A DNA stretch of 64,000 bases from Planctomycetaceae bacterium (GTDB taxonomy: Bacteria; Planctomycetota; Planctomycetia; Pirellulales; Pirellulaceae). This document shows, one piece after another, positions 17,278-26,190 of this stretch (position 1 is the first letter of the stretch; every line of letters starts with the position of its first letter). The notes under the pieces were generated by a model. The model was given only the letters and a program-made list of their open reading frames with translations, ran no database searches and had not been told where the DNA came from. Location: contig PBNZ01000019.1 of the NCBI GenBank assembly GCA_002723275.1, positions 124,001 through 188,000 on the forward strand, written 5' to 3'. The translations under genes and the position numbers were made by a program.

Positions 17278-19827
17278 TTATTTCTTCACGAGTCCGATGA
17301 CGCCTCCCGAGATTAACGCGGCCACGTTCGTTAACATGACTGGTAACGTCCATCCACCAGGTGAGGCAATGTATTTCGGCGACCATTCGGGTTCGAACTT
17401 GGCTTTGTAATGCCTGAGGCCTTGAAAATTATAGAAGTGTTCGCCGTGTTCGTAGGTGAGGGCCGCGATTTGGTTCCAGGCAGTGCCATTCTGCTGAGCT
17501 TCAATCCCTGACAAAGGAGCCATTCCTAAACTGAATCCCTCGAAACCTTGTTCTTTTCCCCAAAGCATCAGCTGTGCAAAGAGATAGTCCATGACGCCCG
17601 AAGGAGCATCAGAAACGTATCGCATCAGATCGATGGTCATTTCCTGATGATTTGTTCCTAGCCACATGTTGGCGAAGGCCACAATCTGGCCGTCAGTTTT
17701 GACAGCGGCGATCGGGCAATCTCGCACATAATCTTCCTGAAAGAATCCCAGTGAAAACCCTTTTTCCGCCGCATTCTTTTCGGAGAGCCAAGTGTCTGAG
17801 ATTTCTCGCAAACGTGGCAACAGTGCGTCGACGGCCGGTGGCTCGATAATTTCAAACGTGCAACCTTGCTCGGTTAGCCTCTTGTAACTGCGCCGCAGGT
17901 TGCGTCGGGAATGTCCTTCCAGGGAAAAGTCTTTGAGCGGGACAAGTGCTTCCTCGCCGATCTTAATGACCGACAGTCCCATCTCGATGTACATCGGCAC
18001 GCTGCTCTCATTGACCTGGTAGAAGACCGGCCACCAACCACCCTCGTCGCACATGTCACGAAAACGCCAGGCGAGCTCACGTCCCACTTGTTCATCGCCG
18101 ACCGGATCTCCCATCGCGACCCAACTTTGGCCTTCTACTCCGTACATGATGAAGGTCGAATTCTGGTCGTCAAAGAGAAACCGCTTATCGCCGAGTCGCG
18201 CGAGATTACTGTCGGCTCTGGGTGACTGCGCAATAATCGGAGTGGCCGTCTTGATATCTTCGGAAGTCCCAATTGAAGGGATCTCCGACTTGCTACGCAG
18301 AAGTCGAATGACGCAGAAGAAAAACAAGATGATGGTGACACCGAACAGGGCTCGCAGGGACCGCGGCGCGTTCTTGTCGAAGGCAAATTCCCACCAGAGT
18401 TCGTTTTGGTAGTTCACCTGTTTGTAGGACATCATCATCAGCCAATAGGCGGATGCCAGGACCACCGCAACGGCCAATAGCCAACGAGCTGAAAAGCGGT
18501 CGGTGAGCAATGCACCACGACGGTAAAATTCCTTGCGGGCGGGTAGCATGATGAGAAACATTAGCGATAAAAGAATCGCTTCCTCGTAGTCAAAACCCTT
18601 CAGCAAGGAGAGGATGATACCGCCGCCCAACAGGGTCAGTGTGAGGTAATACGCCGTTTCGATGCGTCGCTGAAGTCCACGGGCCAGGATCAATAACAAC
18701 ATCCCAATGACACTGCCCGCGAAATGCGAGATCTCGATGATGGGCAGCGGCAGAAATTTTCGTAACGTCGCTAGTCGTACATCGATGGAGGGCGTGGCCC
18801 CCGATAACAAGAGAATGACACCTGCGAGAAAAACCGTAATGGTCAACATTTTCGGAGCCAGGATGGCGGACAATCGTCCGAGTGCATGAGCGGTATTCCC
18901 CGCTTTGCCTCGATTCGACATGAATTCCGTGACGGCTAGTCCGATGAGTCCCAAGGCCAGAGGCAGTAGGAAATAGATCACGCGAAACGCCAGCAAAGAA
19001 CCGACCAACGCTTGTGGCTCTTTGGGATTGAGCAACACAATCAGCACCAACTCAAGCACTCCCAGCCCTCCAGGGACATGAGAAATCATTGCGGCCACGC
19101 TTGCCAACAGGTAGATGGCGACAAAATGCCAATAGGAGGTTTCGATCGAGGGAGGCAAAAGCACGTACAAGATGGTGGAGGTCACCAGCATGTCGATGGA
19201 TGCCAGCGTTATTTGCTGCAGCGCCAGCTTTGGTTTCGGTAAACTGAACTCCCAGTGTCGAATATTGACTGGACGCTTCCGCGCAAAGCAAAGAGTCAGG
19301 TAGGTGCCAAATAACACCAACAGGATGTAGCCGAGTGGGCGAGCTGTTTGGACAGGCAGATTCAGACGCGATGGGATAGGAAGTGGCTCGATCAAAAAGA
19401 GTGATCCACCCACAAAAAAAATGCCTAGCCAAAGCGTCAAGCTCAGAAAAGCGACGAGCTTGAAAATCTCAATCGTGGAAAATCCCCACGTGCTGTAGAG
19501 CCGGTACCTAACGGTTGATCCGCCCAACAGCGAGCCGAAGCTGTTCCCAATGCTGAAACCTAACAAAGAGACCAGACTGATTCGCCCGATTGAGAGTTTG
19601 CGATCGAGATATTGAACCCCCATCCAGTCGTAACCAATCAATACCGTATAACCCAGCGCCGTCAGACCGATCGCAATGAACAGGTTCAAGGTTGGAATCC
19701 GAGACAAGCTGTCTACGAAATCCTTGAGGTGATAATGACGTAGTTCTGAATGGAGCAGCCACAAGGCGACTGCGAATACGGTGAAGATGACGATCGGGCC
19801 GCCGATAGCCCGGATAATAGATTTCAT
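17278..19827 (-). CDS. mprF: MprF-like phosphatidylglycerol lysyltransferase/flippase
   Basis: This ~849-aa membrane enzyme has an N-terminal polytopic region (about 13-14 hydrophobic segments to residue ~530) matching the MprF flippase domain, with the conserved HVPGGLGVLE segment, and a C-terminal GNAT-like DUF2156 aminoacyl-phospholipid synthase domain (LRRSYKRL, WMGTNH-type region, GFEGFSLGMAPLSG). MprF transfers an amino acid from aminoacyl-tRNA to phosphatidylglycerol and flips the product, lowering the negative surface charge. It is coupled to the upstream rhomboid-like gene. The frame opens with TTG at 19845 overlapping that gene's stop; the first ATG is at 19827. The aminoacyl specificity cannot be read from sequence. 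Confidence 0.88.
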   Translation of the reverse strand: MKSIIRAIGGPIVIFTVFAVALWLLHSELRHYHLKDFVDSLSRIPTLNLFIAIGLTALGYTVLIGYDWMGVQYLDRKLSIGRISLVSLLGFSIGNSFGSLLGGSTVRYRLYSTWGFSTIEIFKLVAFLSLTLWLGIFFVGGSLFLIEPLPIPSRLNLPVQTARPLGYILLVLFGTYLTLCFARKRPVNIRHWEFSLPKPKLALQQITLASIDMLVTSTILYVLLPPSIETSYWHFVAIYLLASVAAMISHVPGGLGVLELVLIVLLNPKEPQALVGSLLAFRVIYFLLPLALGLIGLAVTEFMSNRGKAGNTAHALGRLSAILAPKMLTITVFLAGVILLLSGATPSIDVRLATLRKFLPLPIIEISHFAGSVIGMLLLILARGLQRRIETAYYLTLTLLGGGIILSLLKGFDYEEAILLSLMFLIMLPARKEFYRRGALLTDRFSARWLLAVAVVLASAYWLMMMSYKQVNYQNELWWEFAFDKNAPRSLRALFGVTIILFFFCVIRLLRSKSEIPSIGTSEDIKTATPIIAQSPRADSNLARLGDKRFLFDDQNSTFIMYGVEGQSWVAMGDPVGDEQVGRELAWRFRDMCDEGGWWPVFYQVNESSVPMYIEMGLSVIKIGEEALVPLKDFSLEGHSRRNLRRSYKRLTEQGCTFEIIEPPAVDALLPRLREISDTWLSEKNAAEKGFSLGFFQEDYVRDCPIAAVKTDGQIVAFANMWLGTNHQEMTIDLMRYVSDAPSGVMDYLFAQLMLWGKEQGFEGFSLGMAPLSGIEAQQNGTAWNQIAALTYEHGEHFYNFQGLRHYKAKFEPEWSPKYIASPGGWTLPVMLTNVAALISGGVIGLVKK

Positions 19828-19841
19828 GGAATTCACGTATG

Positions 19842-20501
19842 TCAAGGATCCGGGCTAGATCGAATCTGGCGTGGGGCAAAGACTGAGATGATGCAGCCTA
19901 ATGGGAATGCGACCGCGTGAGCAAGATCAGCGGAATACGTTCGTCCCTGTTCGGGGATGGTCATGACAGACCAAACCAGTCTTGATAAGAGGATCACCAT
20001 GACGATAGGGATCACAAATCGAAGAGGTTTTGGGCTGCTTCGCATCAGCACCAGTCCCAGACATCCGTAATAACCGGCTGAAGGGCCGACGTCCACCGCG
20101 TGATACAGTATTTCGGCCGATGGAAGCCAAGTCCACGAAGATTTCATCGCCATCGAGGTTGCCAAGGCCATCAATGAAAGAGTCGCGACATGCACACCGA
20201 GGAACGTCACGATAGCGCGAAAGGTGCCTTCAAGCCACTCAGCGGCTCCCACGCAAATCGCTGCCATGAAGAGGGAAATATAGAATCGACTTTGGCCGGG
20301 AGTCAGTACCGGTGACGAAAACAATCGTTGCAAATCGCCTTTCATCAAATATGTAGGAGACGATCCCCAGCTTTCGTACCACTCTTCCCCGAGAGGTTCG
20401 ATGTAGGTGCGCGTGCTGATGGCGCCAAGAATAAGTATGGCAACAACGCTGATCGTCCAAGGGAGACGAGCTGCCAGTTTCAGCGGCGGACGCTCATGCA
20501 T
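19842..20501 (-). CDS. Rhomboid-like membrane protein
   Basis: This 219-aa protein has about six hydrophobic segments. A GPSAG motif with S141 and a later AHAVAFPLG segment with H195 match the GxS and H positions of the rhomboid catalytic dyad, although the TM2 HxxxN motif is not evident. It could be an active intramembrane serine protease or a rhomboid-fold pseudoenzyme. Its stop overlaps the beginning of the mprF-like frame, so the two proteins are made together and may act on the same membrane process (inference). The start is ATG at 20501. Confidence 0.7.
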   Translation of the reverse strand: MHERPPLKLAARLPWTISVVAILILGAISTRTYIEPLGEEWYESWGSSPTYLMKGDLQRLFSSPVLTPGQSRFYISLFMAAICVGAAEWLEGTFRAIVTFLGVHVATLSLMALATSMAMKSSWTWLPSAEILYHAVDVGPSAGYYGCLGLVLMRSSPKPLRFVIPIVMVILLSRLVWSVMTIPEQGRTYSADLAHAVAFPLGCIISVFAPRQIRSSPDP

Positions 20502-20676
20502 ATTTTGGAATCTTCGTTACGAGAGGAGTTGCAGTGATGGAACGGCAGGGATCCTTCCTCCATCAATCATCTCGACCAACCCTGTGCTTGTCTATTCTTC
20601 GACGTCGAAGCCTGTCATCGATACACGAAACCGGGAAGAATCCTGGCAGATAGAGAGGGTAGGCCTGCTGACGACG

Positions 20677-21594
20677 CTAAGGATGATCGTGCCCATGCCC
20701 ATGATCGTGCCCGTGCCCATGATCATGCCCGTGCCCATGATTTGTCGTTCCGTGATGATGTGAGGAGTGGGAGTGGACATGGGCGGGTTCGAGAAAGCCG
20801 ATCATGTATGACAGCACAACTCCTACCAAGAGAGCTGCTGTCAACTTTAAGCGATCATGAGAATGAAACTCGAGTTCGGGTAACAGATCTCCCATGGAAA
20901 TGCACAAAAAGATTCCCGCGGCAAAGGCCAGCGAACAACCGATAATGAGATCTTGTTCAGCAGATCCGCGAACGCCAAAGTAAAACAACGACGCTCCGAT
21001 CGGACACATGACGGCATAGGCGAGGTTGACGAGTTGTTGTGAGCGTAGCGTCCATCCGCTGCCTGTCATCAGAGTTGTGATGGAAAGTGAATCCAATGGC
21101 TTGTGTAAAAGAACCCCCAGGAAAATTGCGAAACCAAACAAAACCATGTTCGGGGTATGATCATAATCATTGAGCACCGCGGCCGCTAACGCTGCCCCAT
21201 CGAGCAATGTATGAAGGGAAAGCCCAACGAAAACTCCAATCCATCGATGGGTACCACCCTTGCCTTGATCATGATGACAATGGTGATCACCCTCCTCATG
21301 CCCCTCGGTATCAACGGGACCATGCTGATGAAAATGGAAGATGCGAATCAGAAAAAACGTCGTCAGCAGACCTCCCATCATCCACCAAAGTGCACGATCC
21401 AGTGAAACCTGCTCATTCACCGCGTGGGGCAAGAGATGGAAGATGCCAATACCCAGCATCAGACCGCCCACGCAGCTCATCATCATTTGCAGGCGCGTGT
21501 GGGTCAGGCGCATCAACGACGGTAGAAAACCCCCGAAGAGTGATGAGGCGACAATCAGCAGACAGTAGATCGTTAAGATGACAACTGGGGACAT
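20677..21594 (-). CDS. ZIP-family metal transporter with His-rich tail
   Basis: This 305-aa ZIP transporter has eight predicted transmembrane helices. The metal-site motif HTLLDG lies in the fourth helix and HKPLDS in the fifth, both with the expected histidines, and GDLLPE in a later helix. A His-rich cytoplasmic loop (EEGDHHCHHD) lies between helices 3 and 4. The C-terminus carries an extra tail of repeated GHGHDH units. ZIP proteins import zinc, iron or manganese; the His stretches may store or sense metal. It is a single gene; no adjacent Fur/Zur box was found by eye. Confidence 0.92.
   Translation of the reverse strand: MSPVVILTIYCLLIVASSLFGGFLPSLMRLTHTRLQMMMSCVGGLMLGIGIFHLLPHAVNEQVSLDRALWWMMGGLLTTFFLIRIFHFHQHGPVDTEGHEEGDHHCHHDQGKGGTHRWIGVFVGLSLHTLLDGAALAAAVLNDYDHTPNMVLFGFAIFLGVLLHKPLDSLSITTLMTGSGWTLRSQQLVNLAYAVMCPIGASLFYFGVRGSAEQDLIIGCSLAFAAGIFLCISMGDLLPELEFHSHDRLKLTAALLVGVVLSYMIGFLEPAHVHSHSSHHHGTTNHGHGHDHGHGHDHGHGHDHP
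20685..20738 (-). repeat. Three 18-bp tandem repeats encoding the His tail
   Basis: Three near-identical 18-bp units (plus-strand form GATCRTGCCCRTGCCCAT) encode the HGHGHD-type repeats at the C-terminus of the ZIP transporter. Differences are confined to a few transitions. Such in-frame repeats can expand or contract by slippage. Confidence 0.92.
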
Positions 21595-21977
21595 GGATCT
21601 CCAATCTGATGCACCGAAGCTAGGTCGTCAAGCGGTGAGGGAAAACTTCTAATGCTGGGAATGAAATCCCGTGACAAAGTTACCAAAAACTACTGTCTGT
21701 ATGTGTCTGATCAGTCAAATGCCAATGAGTGCTTCGGCGATTTTAAATTCAGTGAGTCAGGCGATTGTCGATTTCACTGCGAATTCATCTCTGCATTCGC
21801 TGGTGATCGACCTTTTGTTTTGTTCGCAATGATCGCTACAACTGGATCTTTTCTGCGAAACCGTTAATCGGCATTGTGTTGCGTCCGCGAATTACTCATG
21901 AGGACTTTGGTTTGAAATGGGATCGGCCGATAACAGATTCAACGGAGCTGTCCGTTATGACTTAAAGGAGCTTGTGG
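21595..21977. other. Gene-free stretch between ZIP and small membrane protein
   Basis: This is upstream sequence of the leftward ZIP gene. A 71-codon rightward frame (21652-21867) has an ATG but no ribosome binding site and no protein-like pattern, so it is not called. Confidence 0.4.
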
Positions 21978-22169
21978 GTGTTTGCTTGTATCTGCGGCGG
22001 AGCTATCGAAGCAGGACTCTTAGCCTGCCTGGTGAGCAGTCTCTCTTGCGCCGGCACGGCCTTCTATAATCGTAAGCGTCAAGCGATCTATCTTCGATCG
22101 GAGCGAGAGTCTCACGATTGCGGCGATGAATGTCGGGACTCAGAAGAATGTTCGGACGAGCGGCCTTAG
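21978..22169 (+). CDS. Small membrane protein, unknown
   Basis: This is a possible 63-aa protein. AAGGAG at 21965-21970 lies seven bases before a GTG at 21978. The product starts MFACICGGAIEAGLL, has one hydrophobic helix to about residue 30 with four cysteines, then a basic turn (NRKRQ) and a charged, Cys-containing tail (CGDECRDSEECSDERP). The pattern of helix, positive-inside turn and hydrophilic tail is that of a real single-pass protein. I do not recognise a family. It stands about 200 nt upstream of mtfA on the same strand. Confidence 0.55.
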   Translation: MFACICGGAIEAGLLACLVSSLSCAGTAFYNRKRQAIYLRSERESHDCGDECRDSEECSDERP

Positions 22170-22370
22170 GGGAATCCAGCCTGTATTGCTCGTGCGTTTC
22201 GAAATCTCTCGAAAACCCAGTCGTTGTCAGATGTGCCCCAAGCAGTCTTAACCTTCCACATTCGGATCAGCATTTTGCTGAAATGATTCGTTCTTGGTGG
22301 CAGCTGCGAGAGTTGGCTGTTCCGATGCGAAGCTATAATGGTGCGATGACTTTGTAGTGAGGAATCACCC

Positions 22371-23147
22371 ATGTTTTCCTTCTGGCCGAAGCAACGCCGA
22401 CGTTCACACTTGTTGGAGCAGCCATTTCCCGACAGCTGGGAACCGATTGTCCAACAGAACGTTTATCACTTTCACCGATTGACGGACGAACAGCGCGATA
22501 AGGTTCGCCGAGATCTGCGCGTCTATGTTGCCGAGAAGAATTGGGAAGGTTGCGGTGGTCTCGAAATCAATGACGAGATCAGGGTTACCATCGCAGCTCA
22601 AATGGCGATTCTTGTGTTGGGTTTCAAAGAGCAGTATTTCGACGCTGTGCTTTCCATCTTGGTCTACCCGGATGCCTACATGGCGAAGGGGCAACATCTG
22701 ATAGAGGGCGGATTGGTTGTTGAGGGACCGTCGGCGCGGGAAGGGGAGGCTTGGTATCGCGGTCCGGTCATTCTTTCGTGGGCAGACGTGTTGGAAAGCG
22801 GGACAGGTGCCAACCGGGGACATAACCTCGTGTTTCATGAATTCGCTCATCAGCTCGATATGCTGAATGGGCGCGTTGCGGATGGCTTGCCACCTCTTGA
22901 TTCATCGGATGATATGGCGCGCTGGGAAGCCTTGGCGACAGCCACCTATAATCAGTTGCGGCAAGCGTGTAGTGAAGGTTACCGAATGGTGTTTGATTGC
23001 TACGGCGCGACTAACATGGCAGAGTTTTTTGCGGTAGCAACAGAAACGTTTTTCGAAAAGCCCCGTGAGTTTCAGAAACACTACCCAGAACTCTATGGGT
23101 TGTTCACTCGCTATTATCGACAGGATCCCTTGTCCTGGGATTCGTAA
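22371..23147 (+). CDS. mtfA: MtfA-like M90 zinc metallopeptidase
   Basis: This 258-aa cytosolic protein of the MtfA (M90) family carries the HEFAH zinc-binding motif at residues 156-160, within FHEFAHQLDMLNG. It also has the family segments VYVAEKNWEG near residue 51 and the conserved C-terminal AEFFAVATETFFEKP, which supplies the third ligand glutamate. In E. coli MtfA binds the regulator Mlc and is an aminopeptidase; the role in planctomycetes is unknown. It is a monocistronic gene that converges on the PPC gene with only 11 nt between the stops. Confidence 0.93.
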   Translation: MFSFWPKQRRRSHLLEQPFPDSWEPIVQQNVYHFHRLTDEQRDKVRRDLRVYVAEKNWEGCGGLEINDEIRVTIAAQMAILVLGFKEQYFDAVLSILVYPDAYMAKGQHLIEGGLVVEGPSAREGEAWYRGPVILSWADVLESGTGANRGHNLVFHEFAHQLDMLNGRVADGLPPLDSSDDMARWEALATATYNQLRQACSEGYRMVFDCYGATNMAEFFAVATETFFEKPREFQKHYPELYGLFTRYYRQDPLSWDS

Positions 23148-23158
23148 CGCATTCGCTG

Positions 23159-24829
23159 CTATTCAGCGTCGTTCCCCGGCTCTTTTTCCGGGTCTTTCTC
23201 CGGTGGAGTCACCGTGAGCCAGATTTCATGTTGCCGTTCGCTGGCGAGCGATAACGGTATCGCAACGTAGCTTCGCTGCTTGTTGTCATTGGCGACCAGG
23301 CGAATCGGTCCGCTGTAAGGAGCTGCATCTTCGCTGGCAGTGAGATTCAACTTCACCTCTTTCGCGGAATCTTTGTCGGCTTCTGAAGTCGCTTCATCGA
23401 CCTGGATACCCGCCGGCAGGCCATCCGCCATCAGGCGAATCACATCCTGGTGATTATGCTGCCGTGTGATTTGTACAGGAATTTCGACGGATGCTCCGGC
23501 TTTCACAATAACTTGATGTTCGCTGGTCGTCGTCTTAAAACTGGGCGTCGTCGGTGTGAGAGTGAGTCGATAAACAAAGTCATCGCCGCCGTTGCCGTGT
23601 AAATCCTCGACACAAACGCGGACGATGCCGTCGTCGGTTGCCGTAAAGTCAACCTCGACATCTCGCGTTGAATTCGTGTCGTCGACACGTTTTAACGATT
23701 TGCCTTGTGGGTCCTCAATTTCCAGAACTCCATCCAAGGGGAATCCTAATTCCCGACTTTCTAGCCGAGCGATCATCGATTCCTTGGACCGCAATTGAAT
23801 CTCGTAACAATCTCGATTGCCCGCTGTTTCAATTCTTCCGGTAATCGTTACCGGTAAATCGACCGGGATTGTTTCATCGTGCGCTTCCGGTTCAACCACA
23901 ACAGGCCGTGGTACAACTGGGATCCGAAGCGGTTGGGATGTATCCGAGATCGCAAACACCGTTTCGGATGAGCCTGATCGCGGCAGGATCACATGCTCGC
24001 GATCCGATTCCGTCAGATTCCAACCGAACAGCTTCAAGCGAGTTTCCCCTTCTGACTGAACGGCCAGGGGAAGCGAATAGTTGAGCGTCGGCCCGGTAGT
24101 CACGAAGAGACGATAAATATACGAGTCCGAGCCCGCGAAACGAATTGTACTGTTGGGAGTTGCCGGGAAACCGAACAGTCGCACGTGCCATCGACCCGTT
24201 TTGGGCACTCGGAAAGTGATTCTGGGGTCAAGAGATTGTTGATCGTCATTGTGGGCGACCACAAATCCATCCGGCGAAACTAACTGCATGACGATATCGA
24301 CATCCGATCCGAGCGGATCACGGGCGTCGACGTCAGCGACAAGATAGTCGCCCGCTTCTGCCTGGATCGAGAACATATCGACGTCGCCACTTTTCGCCAA
24401 GCGACCGTTAAAGACAATCGATTTGTTCTTGGTTGCCTCATAAGGATCACGTTGGGAATCCGACAGAGAATTGTTCGGCTCTTGTTCGATCGTTTCTTTG
24501 GCATTGCCGACAATGAAGGGACGTAAAGCAGAGGCACCGGATGCATTGAAGACGCGAACCCAGTAGATTCCCAGTTCAGCATCTGCCGAGACTTGCGACA
24601 ACAAACGGCGCGAATCTCCTGCTTCCGACAACGGACTGAATTCGACACCCGGTCGACTGACCCAAACGCTTACCGGCCACTCCGGAAACTCTCCGGTGAA
24701 TTCCACTTCGAGGGTCGAGTCTCTTTGGGCTCCTGAAGGGAACAGGCGATCTAGCCTGACCTCGGCATCGCTGGGACGTACCGCCAGGGCCAGGACAACC
24801 AGCACGATAATGGGAAACTCGAATCTCAC
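23159..24829 (-). CDS. PPC-domain surface/secreted protein
   Basis: This 556-aa protein has a signal peptide (hydrophobic to about residue 17, cleavage near SDAEV) and two bacterial pre-peptidase C-terminal (PPC) beta domains: around residues 115-220 (PNNSLSD..., SGDVDMFSIQAEAGDYL) and 320-410 (AGNRDCYEIQL). It ends in a Pro/Glu-rich tail. PPC domains are non-catalytic modules of exported proteins. It is the last gene of a three-gene unit after DUF1549/DUF1553 and DUF1501, separated by 10 nt, an arrangement common in planctomycetes. The start is a GTG, supported by the signal peptide. Function unknown. Confidence 0.85.
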   Translation of the reverse strand: MRFEFPIIVLVVLALAVRPSDAEVRLDRLFPSGAQRDSTLEVEFTGEFPEWPVSVWVSRPGVEFSPLSEAGDSRRLLSQVSADAELGIYWVRVFNASGASALRPFIVGNAKETIEQEPNNSLSDSQRDPYEATKNKSIVFNGRLAKSGDVDMFSIQAEAGDYLVADVDARDPLGSDVDIVMQLVSPDGFVVAHNDDQQSLDPRITFRVPKTGRWHVRLFGFPATPNSTIRFAGSDSYIYRLFVTTGPTLNYSLPLAVQSEGETRLKLFGWNLTESDREHVILPRSGSSETVFAISDTSQPLRIPVVPRPVVVEPEAHDETIPVDLPVTITGRIETAGNRDCYEIQLRSKESMIARLESRELGFPLDGVLEIEDPQGKSLKRVDDTNSTRDVEVDFTATDDGIVRVCVEDLHGNGGDDFVYRLTLTPTTPSFKTTTSEHQVIVKAGASVEIPVQITRQHNHQDVIRLMADGLPAGIQVDEATSEADKDSAKEVKLNLTASEDAAPYSGPIRLVANDNKQRSYVAIPLSLASERQHEIWLTVTPPEKDPEKEPGNDAE

Positions 24830-24839
24830 AGTGACATCA

Positions 24840-26186
24840 TCATCCCATCAATTCCGCAATCGGTTTCGGATCACTGACCAAGTGGACGGGCCGACCATTC
24901 GGGGCGTGGTAAATCTGGTCAGGATCGATTCCCAATTTGCGGTAGACCGTCGAAACAAAGTTCTCAGGGGAGAGGATGCGTTCACATGCGGCGTATCCAT
25001 TTCGATCCGTCGCACCGATGATCTGTCCTCCGGGCGTTCCACAACCCGCAAAGAGAATCGACATCGCGTTTGCCCAGTGGTCTCGTCCAGGAGTGTCACT
25101 GCCTGCCAACGTCGAAATCTTCGGCGTACGTCCAAATTCACCCAGCATGATGACCATTGTGCTGTCCAGCAGGCCTCGATCTTCAAGGTCCGTTAGCAAC
25201 GTTGCCAGAGCATTGTCGATTTCGGGAAGCGTCTTTCGCATTCTTGGAAAGATATCGCTGTGGTGATCCCAGCCACCATCATTGATGGTGACAAACGGGA
25301 CGCCGGCTTCGACGAGTCTTCTTGCCAAAAGGACTCGTTGGCCAAACTCATTTCTGCCGTATGCCTCGCGCATCTTGTCGTCTTCTCGGTGGATGTCGAA
25401 GGCGGCCTGCGCTGCCGAGCTGGTAACCAGATCGTATCCCTGTTGATAGACCTGATCGAGAGCGACTGCCGGATCCGCGGCAGCTCGATCGGTCACGCGA
25501 ACAAAACGATCGACGATACTGCGAAGGTCACGACGTTCATGGAAACGTTCATCGGTGAGTCCTTGTGGAAGAGCAACATCGCGCAAACGGAATTTGTCTG
25601 CGTTCGGGCTTCCGCCGACAACGAAGGGGGCATAGTTCGCGCCCAGGAAGTTGGGACCACCGGATCGCGTCATCGAGGGCATCGTGAAATACGAAGGCAT
25701 GCCCTCTTTGATACCACGTTCGTAAGCCGCGACGGAGCCCATACTCGGGTGGAAACTAACAAACGCACCGCAGCCCACCGGAATTCTCGGCGGAGCTCCG
25801 GTCATCATATAGTGGTTTCCGGCTCCATGATTGCCCTGGTTATGTCTGACCGATCGAATCACGGCCAGTTTATTCATCATGCTCGCCAGCCGCGGCAGGT
25901 GCTCACCGAATCGAATTCCGGGGAGCGTTGTGCCAACGGTTCCCAACTCACCACGAATCTCTTCCGGAGCTTCGGGTTTTGGATCGAACGTTTCGAAGTG
26001 GGAGGGACCCCCGTCCAGCCAGATTAGGATACAGCGCGTATCCTTCGGGCTGCCGGTCGCCTTCGCGGCTTGTGCTCTTAATCCCATCAGATTCAAGAGG
26101 CCACCACCACCCAGTGCACCAACACCAAGTTGCAGACAGTCTCTGCGGGAAATGCCTTCGCAATTTCTATTTCTCTTCATAACCAT
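24840..26186 (-). CDS. DUF1501 protein
   Basis: This ~448-aa DUF1501 protein has a SRRDCLQLG export leader. Family hallmarks are WLDGGPSHFETFDPKP, the HNQGNHGAGNHYMMTG segment, LGEFGRTP and GRDHW. The fold is that of the alkaline phosphatase/sulfatase superfamily, but the activity is unknown. It starts 4 nt after the DUF1549/DUF1553 stop and ends 10 nt before the PPC gene, so the three are one transcript. Upstream in-frame codons back to 26384 lie inside the previous gene and are not used. Confidence 0.92.
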   Translation of the reverse strand: MVMKRNRNCEGISRRDCLQLGVGALGGGGLLNLMGLRAQAAKATGSPKDTRCILIWLDGGPSHFETFDPKPEAPEEIRGELGTVGTTLPGIRFGEHLPRLASMMNKLAVIRSVRHNQGNHGAGNHYMMTGAPPRIPVGCGAFVSFHPSMGSVAAYERGIKEGMPSYFTMPSMTRSGGPNFLGANYAPFVVGGSPNADKFRLRDVALPQGLTDERFHERRDLRSIVDRFVRVTDRAAADPAVALDQVYQQGYDLVTSSAAQAAFDIHREDDKMREAYGRNEFGQRVLLARRLVEAGVPFVTINDGGWDHHSDIFPRMRKTLPEIDNALATLLTDLEDRGLLDSTMVIMLGEFGRTPKISTLAGSDTPGRDHWANAMSILFAGCGTPGGQIIGATDRNGYAACERILSPENFVSTVYRKLGIDPDQIYHAPNGRPVHLVSDPKPIAELMG

Positions 26187-26190
26187 TGTC

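Noticed and set aside
21652-21867. 71-codon frame upstream of the small membrane protein
   Set aside because: An ATG exists but no ribosome binding site and no protein-like pattern.
25260-26027. 255-codon rightward open frame inside the DUF1501 gene
   Set aside because: It is fully antisense to a clear DUF1501 gene, has no ribosome binding site and no domain pattern; long antisense frames follow from codon bias.
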